DNA of 64,000 nt from Pseudisothecium myosuroides (Eukaryota; Streptophyta; Bryopsida; Hypnales; Lembophyllaceae): assembly GCA_951799445.1 (NCBI GenBank), contig OX637295.1, positions 14,260,001-14,324,000 of the forward strand, written 5' to 3'. The notes beneath the pieces were generated by a model, which worked only from the letters and a program-made list of their open reading frames with translations, was not told where the DNA came from and made no database searches. Position numbers and translations under genes: made by a program. Shown piece after piece: positions 58,130-64,000 of this stretch (the stretch's first letter is position 1; the number at the start of each line of letters is the position of its first letter).

Positions 58130-58695
58130 CTCCCACTTTGTTTGTTGACAAGAAATGTCAAACCCATCTCCTTACGAAGATCTTCATGTCGAGGCTTCCC
58201 AAGCGACTTCGTAAGCACATCTGCCACCATGCGCTCTGTAGAAACATACCTCATCTCAATCACATCACTTTCAACTTTTTGACGAATGAAATGGTGTTGA
58301 ATGTCAATGTCATTGCTCCGAGAGTGGTGAATTGAATTCTTCACCAAGGCAATGGTGCCTTGGTTGTCACACATGATATGTGTGCTCTTCTCTTGCTCAA
58401 GTCCAACATCACTCATAAGTTGCCTTAGTGCATTGGCTAATGGCCTCCCTCGTGCATTGGCTAATGGCTATGTACTCTGCCACGATAGTAGACAAGGCAA
58501 CGGTGGGTTGTTTCTTGGAATTCCACGAGATGGCACCGCCTCCAAGCATAAACACATAGCTCGTTGTCGACCTCCTATCACTTGCATCTCCGGCCCAATC
58601 GGCATCACAAAAGCCCACCAATGCAAGGCTCTTGCCTCCAAGGACCAATTTTGCATCCAATGTACCTTGAAGGTACCGCATGATTCTCTTAACCA
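58111..58695 (-). pseudogene. Copia A' RNase H fragment
   Basis: Frames 58416-58111 and 58720-58409 encode the RNase H region (WAGDASDRRSTTSYVFML, then SDVGLEQEKSTHIMCDNQG). They are in different frames, separated by a small duplication of a TREAISQ-type segment. Confidence 0.88.
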
Positions 58696-58989
58696 ATGTA
58701 CGGGAAGAACTGGCAGCCAATACAAGATGAGCCGATCAAAATTAAAGCTTGACCGGTTGAAATTTAAATCACTAGGCAGTGAAATCGGATGCAATGGTAA
58801 TAAGGCGGAAATTGATTGGGCAGTAAAAAAATAGGTAGGAAAATTACCTTTACTTTGGAGAAGGAGGGCGGAATTTGACTGTTTACAAGTAACAAAAAAC
58901 GGATATTAGAGGGTCTCCCGAGGGTATGGCCGGATCTTAGCTGAGGTTAATGAAGACAGCCAGTTTAGGTTCCTCCTTTGTTGTCTGAT

Positions 58990-60365
58990 CTTCACACCAT
59001 CTCTTTCCGCCCCGATTCATTCTCCACAAGGGCCTTCCATGCCTTGAACCTCTCAAAAACATCACTCTTGCACTTGAGCATGAACACCGAAATCTTCCCC
59101 GAGAAGTCATCAATGAAAGTCAAGAAATATCTTGTGCCACCCATGGAAGTAGTCCTCATTGGGCCGCATACATCGGAGTGCACGCCTTGGTTGCCCTTGT
59201 CGCTCCATCACTTAGAAATGGTTTCCTCGCTTGCTTGCCTTCAATGCAAGCCACACATATAAGGTCACCCGGGTCTTCATCACTTGCATGCCACCCACCA
59301 TGCCTTGAAGGCTCTGCACACTCTTCACATTGAGGTGGCCCAAGCTCTTATGCCATAGCTCCAATAATTGTTGGTGGAGTGCTCCTTGTGCCACACACGC
59401 CACGCTGGTACCATTCACCGTTTTGAACTTGAGTTGGTACAAATGCCTTCTTTCGGTGCGGTGAAAATCATTTCTCCATTGGGTGCATCCAAAACACAAC
59501 CCTTGTTGTTGAATTGCACCTTTAAATCTTGGGACACCAACTTGCTCACGGGGAGCAAGTTGGCATGCAACTTCGGCACATGCAATGCATCTTGGATGCG
59601 AAGCCGTCTCAATTGGCCCTTCACCTCCACCTCCACTACAATGCAGCCCATGCCAATGGCATCCACCACGCCATTGTCACCCAAATACACCTTGCGGTTG
59701 CTAATAGTCTCATACGTGAGGAAAGCTTGCCTATGCGGGATCATGTGTTGAGTAGCACCCGAGTCAATGATCTAGTGAAACATGTTGGTGTTATCATACC
59801 CATCATTAGCCAAAAATGCAAACTCATCTTCCTCCTTCTTGACACTAGCCTTGTTGGAACTCTCCCTCTTGGGTTGCTTACAATATCTTGTAAGGTGACC
59901 GGACTTCCAACAATTGCAGCACGTGCGTGTCTGCTTGCGTTGTTGTGAGCTCCCCCCTTCGCCATATCGTGAGAGGAGAGTTGCCCCTCCGTCTTGGGTC
60001 TCATTCTCCTTCCTCTTGGACACCTCATGCATCAACCTTGCCGTAATGAAAGCAAGCGTGAGCTCCTCCATGGGTCTCGTCTCCAAAGTGGTGATGAGAT
60101 ACTCATACGAAGGCAGTAAATTCCCAAGCAAAGTCATGACAATGTCTTTATCCGTCACGAGCACCTGCAAGCAAGCCAGTTGGTCCGCAAGTGCCTTGTT
60201 GATGTGGTCCAACATGTTGTCACCCTTTTGCATCTTACCCGTGAAGAACTTGCGCCGAAGAAAGAGCATGTTGAACAAGCTCTTTGTCTCATGGATGTTG
60301 CAAAGAACTTGCCATGCTTCTGCTGGTCCCTTGCATGCTCGAACATGTGCAAGTTGCCTATCCAC
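58990..60365 (-). pseudogene. Copia A' gag-protease-integrase fragment
   Basis: Encodes gag from DRQLAHV, zinc knuckle CCNCWKSGHLTRYC, protease IIDSGATQHM, the integrase HHCC region and the start of the catalytic core with HSDVCGPM. Broken by frameshifts and a TAG stop. Useful as the reference for residues lost in element A. Confidence 0.88.
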
Positions 60366-60369
60366 AATA

Positions 60370-61012
60370 TGTTGAAGGAAGTGCGTAGTATGGATTAGAT
60401 GGCTTACAGGAGCTCCTAGTATAGTCTAACCTTAGTTGGATGTTGTAGGAGCTCATACGATGGGCTGACCTTAGTTAGGAGTTGTTTGTAGTCAAACCAA
60501 TGTGCATTTAGAGAGGGCAGCCCTTGTGGAGGTAATATAACCCATATGGTTAGTCCTTGGACTTGGTGGTAATGTAGTATAAGAGATCAGCCCTTACATG
60601 GGCTTGCACTATAACAAAACTTGGTAAAAAAAAACTGCGCAGAGATTCGACTACGGTTTTATTATCCACGCTTTTGTGCGCGTGCGCGTAGTGGACAAAT
60701 AATGTTTTTTGTAGTTTTCCACTGCAATTTTTGGAATTTGGAAGCATGTAATATACCATTGGAAAGGCCTTAATAATACCTTTCCAATGGTATATTACTT
60801 GCTTGCAAATTCCAAAAATTGCAGTGGAAAATTGCAAAAAATACTATCTATCCACTATGCGCACGCGCACAAAAGCGTGGATAAAAAACCCGTAGTCGAA
60901 TCTCTACGTGGTTTTTTTTTACCAAGTTTTGTTATAGTGTTGGTACCCCTTTCCCAGCCTTGTTTGTGATACCCCTTCATTGGAATACATTATCTTGGTG
61001 ATCTTTTCTTCA
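60370..61012 (+). repeat. 5' LTR of copia element B, split by MITE
   Basis: 643 bp; subtracting the 333-bp MITE and 3-bp duplication leaves 307 bp, identical in length to the other LTRs. Confidence 0.93.
60607..60939. mobile_element. Palindromic CACTA-type MITE
   Basis: 333 bp, starts CACTATAACAAAACTTGGT and ends with its exact complement; the two ~160-bp arms pair almost throughout with only a short centre. Flanked by TTG on both sides (60604-60606 and 60940-60942). Uninterrupted copies of the LTR in this window show a single TTG here, so this is the target duplication. CACTA start plus a 3-bp duplication is diagnostic of En/Spm. No coding capacity. Confidence 0.9.
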
Positions 61013-61015
61013 AAA

Positions 61016-61029
61016 GGTTATGGGCCCAC
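61016..61029 (+). other. Primer-binding site of copia B, half tRNA-Met type
   Basis: GGTTATGGGCCCAC three bases after the LTR, identical to element A. Confidence 0.75.
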
Positions 61030-61309
61030 TCATGTGAGTTGCTACAAAGAGGTCAGATCTCTTTGCAAGGTGTGTTGGTGGAGAAGTATTGGAGCTTCAA
61101 GCAAGTGAAGTTTGGGGTCGTTTTGGAGCATTTTGGAGCATTTTGGATCAAGATCTTGCAAGTTTGTGAGGTATTCTCTTGTTTTGGGTTCCACTTTGTT
61201 CTTGGAGGGCTGATTTGTGGCTTCATGGTGTGAGGTAAGAGCTAGGGTTAGATCTAGTCTCAAGGAGGGCTGATTTGTTCATATAGTGCCTTATTTGAGT
61301 GATTTGGAG

Positions 61310-61860
61310 CATTTGTAATTTGGTTGAAAAGATTTGGACCACTTGAGATCTGATTGGAGAGACTTGGAGCATTTGAGGGTTCACAAGAGAGATTTGGATC
61401 ATTTGGAATCTGATTGGAGAGACTTGGAGCATTGGAGTGTTCACAAGAGAGATTTGGATCACTTGGGATCTTATTGGAGAGACTTGGAGCATTCAAGTGT
61501 TCACAAGAGAGATTTGGATCACTTGAGATCTGATTGGAGAGACTAGGACCATTGGAGTGTTCATAAGAGAGATTTGGATCACTTGGGATCTGATTGGAGA
61601 GACTTGGAGCATTGGAGTGTTCACAAGAGAGATTTGGATCACTTGAGATCTGATTGGAGAGACTTGGAGCATTGGAGGGTTCACAAGAGAGATTTGGATC
61701 AGTTGGGATCTGATTGGAGAGACTAGGAGCATTGGAGGGTTCACAAGAGAGATTTGGATCATTTGAGATCTGATTGGAGAGACTAGGAGCATTGGAGTGT
61801 TCACAAGTGAGATTTGGATCAGTTGGGATCTGATTGGAGAGACTTGGAGCACTTGATGTC
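61310..61860 (+). repeat. 60-bp tandem repeats in leader of copia B
   Basis: About nine units with a period of exactly 60 bases, compared with five to six in element A. Units differ by a few substitutions. Confidence 0.95.
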
Positions 61861-62028
61861 CTTCTAGAGTTCATGCAACCATAAGTGGGCTAGTTGTGCA
61901 TTTGGAAACCATTGGAGGGGTTCTTGGAGAGATATAAACTTCCTAGGGTTGTGTTGGAGTTGGTGCAGCCACAAGAGGTGTGGTAGAAGGCTGATTGGGA
62001 CTTCCTTTGGAGTGGGAGTCATTCCACC

Positions 62029-62373
62029 ATGGCTACTAGTGAAGGACATGGCGTGAGGGTCATTGACAAGTTCAATGGAGACAACTTTGGACTTTGGGAC
62101 TTGCAGATAGGCAACTTGCACATGTTCAAGCATGCAAGGGACCAGCAGAAGCATAGCAAGTTCTTTGCAACATCCATGAAACAAAGAGCTTGACCAACAT
62201 GCTCTTTCTTCGACGCAAGTTCTTCACCTGCAAGATGCAAGAGGCCGAGGACATGCTGGACCACATCAACAAGGTCAAGGCAATTGCGGACCAACAGGCT
62301 TGTTTGGAGGTGCCCGTGACGGATGGAGACATTGTCATGACATTGCTTGAGAGTTTGCCGCCTTTGTATGTAT
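62029..62373 (+). pseudogene. Copia B gag fragment
   Basis: Starts MATSEGHGVRVIDKFNGDNF then, after an internal deletion, resumes in another frame through KMQEAEDMLDH and VTDGDIVMTLLESLPP, where the LTR of element C begins. Confidence 0.9.
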
Positions 62374-62680
62374 TGAAGAAAAGAACACCAAAGTAATGTA
62401 TTCCAATGAAGGGGTATCACAAACAAGGTTGGGAAAGGGGTATCAAGCCCATGCAAAGGCTGATCTCTTATACTACTCTACCACCAAGTGGCATGACTAA
62501 CCATATGGGTTATATCACCTCTACAAGGGCTGCTTTCTCTAAATGCACATTGGTTTGACTACAAACAACTCCTAACTAAGGTCAGCCCATCGTCTGAGCT
62601 CCTACAACATCCAACCAAGGTTAGACTATACTAGGAGCTCCTATAAGCCATCTAATCCATACTACGCACTTCCTTCAATA
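62374..62680 (-). repeat. 3' LTR of copia element C
   Basis: 307 bp; ends CTTCAATA instead of CTTCAACA, one change from the terminal CA, as also in A'. Confidence 0.93.
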
Positions 62681-64000
62681 CTCCCACTTTGTTTGTTGAC
62701 AAACAATGTCAAACCCATCTCCTTACGAAGATCTTCATGTCGAGGCTTCCCAAGCGACTTTGTAAGCACATCAGCCACCATGCGCTCTGTAGGAACATAC
62801 CTCATCTCAATCACATCACTTTCAACTTTCTCACGAATGAAATGGTGTTGAATGTCAATGTGTTTGCTCCGAGAGTGATGAATTGGATTCTTCACCAAGG
62901 CAATGGCGCCTTGGTTGTCACACATGATACGTGTGCTCTTCTCTTGCTCAAGTCCAACATCACTCATGAGTTGCCTTAGCCATATGGCCTCCCTCGTGCA
63001 TTGGCTAATGGCCATGTACTTTGCCTCGGTAGTAGACAAGGCAACGGTGGGTTGTTTCTTGGAATTCCACGAGATGGCACCGCCTCCAAGCATAAACACA
63101 TAGCCCGTTGTCGACCTCCTATCACTTGCATCTCCCGCCCAATCGGCATCACAAAAGCCCACCAATGCAAGGCTCTTGCCTCCAAGAACTAATTTTGCCT
63201 CCAATGTACCTTGAAGGTATCGCATGATTCTCTTGACCGCTGCCCAATGTTTGGGACCGATTTTGGACATATGTTGGCTCACCACACTCATGGCAAATGC
63301 AAGGTCAGGCCTTCTGGCCACCATCGCATACATCAAGCTCCCCACCGCAGCTTTGTATGGCACATCTTGCATTTCTGCCTTGATACCTTCAAACTCCTCA
63401 TCTGTGAGCTTGGCCATCTTCTCCTTCACATCAAGAGGAGTGCCAATGGATTTGCACCCCTCCATGTTGAAGCGCTTCAACACCTCCCCAATGTACTTGC
63501 TTTGGCTCATGGTGATGGTGCGGGCAGCCCTTTGCCTTGTAAACTCCACACCAAGGCAATAGTATAGCTCTCCAAGATCACTCATATCATATTGGCTCTT
63601 CAACATGGTCTTCACCTCCTCCATTTTGTTGATGGTGTTGGTCATGATGATCAAGTCATCCACATAGACAATGACAATCACCAAATACGCACTTGTTTGC
63701 TTGATGTAGAGAGAGTGGTCCGCATCACTCCTTGTGTAGCCTTCCCTTGCAAACAATGCATCAATGTCCATGTACCATGCTCTTCCGGACTGCCTCAACC
63801 CGTAGATGGCCTTCTTAAGCTTACACTTGAGGTGTTCTCGGCCTTCTTGAACAAAGCCCTTTGGCTGGTCCATGTAGATCACCTCCTCGAGGTTTGGATT
63901 GAGAAACGCCGTGATGACGTCCATTTGGTGCATCTCCAAGTCCATGGCTGCCCCTATCGCCATCACGCATCGAATGGTGCAAAACTTGGGCACGGGAGCA
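62662..64000 (-). CDS. Copia C RT-RNase H, partial open frame
   Basis: An uninterrupted frame of at least 443 residues entering from the right edge. It contains the RT palm (ITAFLNPNLEEVIYMDQPKG, IVYVDDLIIM with YVDD), then KYIGEVLKRFNM and the RNase H domain (WAGDASDRRSTTGY, CDNQGAI). It ends inside the LTR. No stop or frameshift seen in the visible part, so this may be the youngest copy; whether its protease and integrase are intact cannot be seen. Confidence 0.92.
   Translation of the reverse strand, partial: APVPKFCTIRCVMAIGAAMDLEMHQMDVITAFLNPNLEEVIYMDQPKGFVQEGREHLKCKLKKAIYGLRQSGRAWYMDIDALFAREGYTRSDADHSLYIKQTSAYLVIVIVYVDDLIIMTNTINKMEEVKTMLKSQYDMSDLGELYYCLGVEFTRQRAARTITMSQSKYIGEVLKRFNMEGCKSIGTPLDVKEKMAKLTDEEFEGIKAEMQDVPYKAAVGSLMYAMVARRPDLAFAMSVVSQHMSKIGPKHWAAVKRIMRYLQGTLEAKLVLGGKSLALVGFCDADWAGDASDRRSTTGYVFMLGGGAISWNSKKQPTVALSTTEAKYMAISQCTREAIWLRQLMSDVGLEQEKSTRIMCDNQGAIALVKNPIHHSRSKHIDIQHHFIREKVESDVIEMRYVPTERMVADVLTKSLGKPRHEDLRKEMGLTLFVNKQSGSIEGSA

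Larger units (their letters stand above)
57823..60369 (-). mobile_element. Copia element A' (degraded, interrupted by B)
   Basis: Minus-strand member of the element A family. The 3' LTR (57823-58129) is followed by an RNase H fragment (to about 58695), about 295 bp of unrelated filler, then integrase (59190-58990, HSDVCGP intact), protease (DSGA intact) and gag (60365-59772). RT is deleted. An in-frame TAG lies where the family has Trp just before IIDSGA, and there are frameshifts. Gag breaks at DRQLAHV where element B begins; the missing 5' part should lie beyond B and C, outside the window. Confidence 0.9.
60370..62373 (+). mobile_element. Copia element B (inserted in A', interrupted by C)
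   Basis: Plus-strand 5' LTR (60370-61012, enlarged by a MITE), primer-binding site 61016-61029, leader with 60-bp repeats, and gag from ATG 62029. Gag has lost about 170 bp (FGLW joins LQIGNLH) and is then cut at 62373 by element C. The rest of B should lie to the right of C. Confidence 0.9.
62374..64000 (-). mobile_element. Copia element C, runs off the window
   Basis: Minus-strand member of the element A family inserted in gag of element B. 3' LTR 62374-62680, then polypurine tract, then open RT-RNase H. The 5' part is beyond 64000. Best preserved of the partial copies. Confidence 0.93.

Noticed and set aside
61260..61874. 204-codon repetitive minus-strand frame
   Set aside because: Same artefact in the leader of plus-strand copia B.

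Overview
This is nuclear DNA of a land plant. The evidence is spliced plant-type genes with GT-AG introns (an ARL2/TITAN5-like GTPase, a DDX59/RH41-like DEAD-box helicase, a DRM-type de novo DNA methyltransferase and a broken ribosomal protein L23 gene), AT-rich intergenic DNA, and a dense load of plant-type transposons (Ty1/copia, CACTA, Stowaway-like, tRNA-SINE-like). The species cannot be named from the sequence. A piggyBac-type transposase and copia elements with a half-tRNA primer site are unusual for flowering plants. With the short introns they make a seedless plant (bryophyte or lycophyte) my low-confidence guess.

Layout. 1-2.6 kb: non-coding, with degenerate transposon ends. 2.6-3.4 kb: RPL23 pseudogene that keeps its introns. 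4.3-8.8 kb: ARL2 (minus) and the RH41-like helicase (plus), head to head across 563 bp. 8.8-14.4 kb: mostly no recognisable gene, but a 118-nt near-perfect hairpin and two weak exon-like blocks. 14.4-18.8 kb: a complete ten-exon DRM methyltransferase with four UBA-like domains. 18.8-36.7 kb: AT-rich repeat desert with two copies of a TTAA-flanked non-autonomous element (one nested inside a palindromic element), a Stowaway-like element and CACTA remnants. 36.7-40.9 kb: a small unknown gene, a minisatellite, and two divergent unknown ORFs, one of them a zinc-finger/AT-hook protein cut off by a retrotransposon. 40.9-46.2 kb: a full-length copia element with an open 1336-residue polyprotein. 46.2-49.7 kb: a truncated piggyBac-type transposon. 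52.8-55.1 kb: a satellite-like array of about 175-bp units. 55.3-64 kb: a pile of copia elements (D, then A', B and C nested in one another), with a CACTA-type palindromic MITE inside one LTR.

How the parts relate. The cellular genes are housekeeping or chromatin functions: tubulin-folding GTPase, RNA helicase, RNA-directed DNA methylation. The rest is mobile DNA of several ages whose nesting order can be read directly. DRM enzymes are the ones that would be expected to silence such elements, but nothing in the sequence links the two beyond proximity.

The most noteworthy signals are: (i) copia primer-binding sites matching the anticodon-loop half of initiator tRNA-Met; (ii) an open copia polyprotein with catalytic Asp replaced in both protease and integrase; (iii) a piggyBac-type transposase together with TTAA-flanked non-autonomous elements; (iv) a 333-bp palindromic CACTA MITE with an exact target duplication and empty sites present in the same window; (v) the 175-bp satellite array; (vi) a candidate MIRNA-like hairpin.
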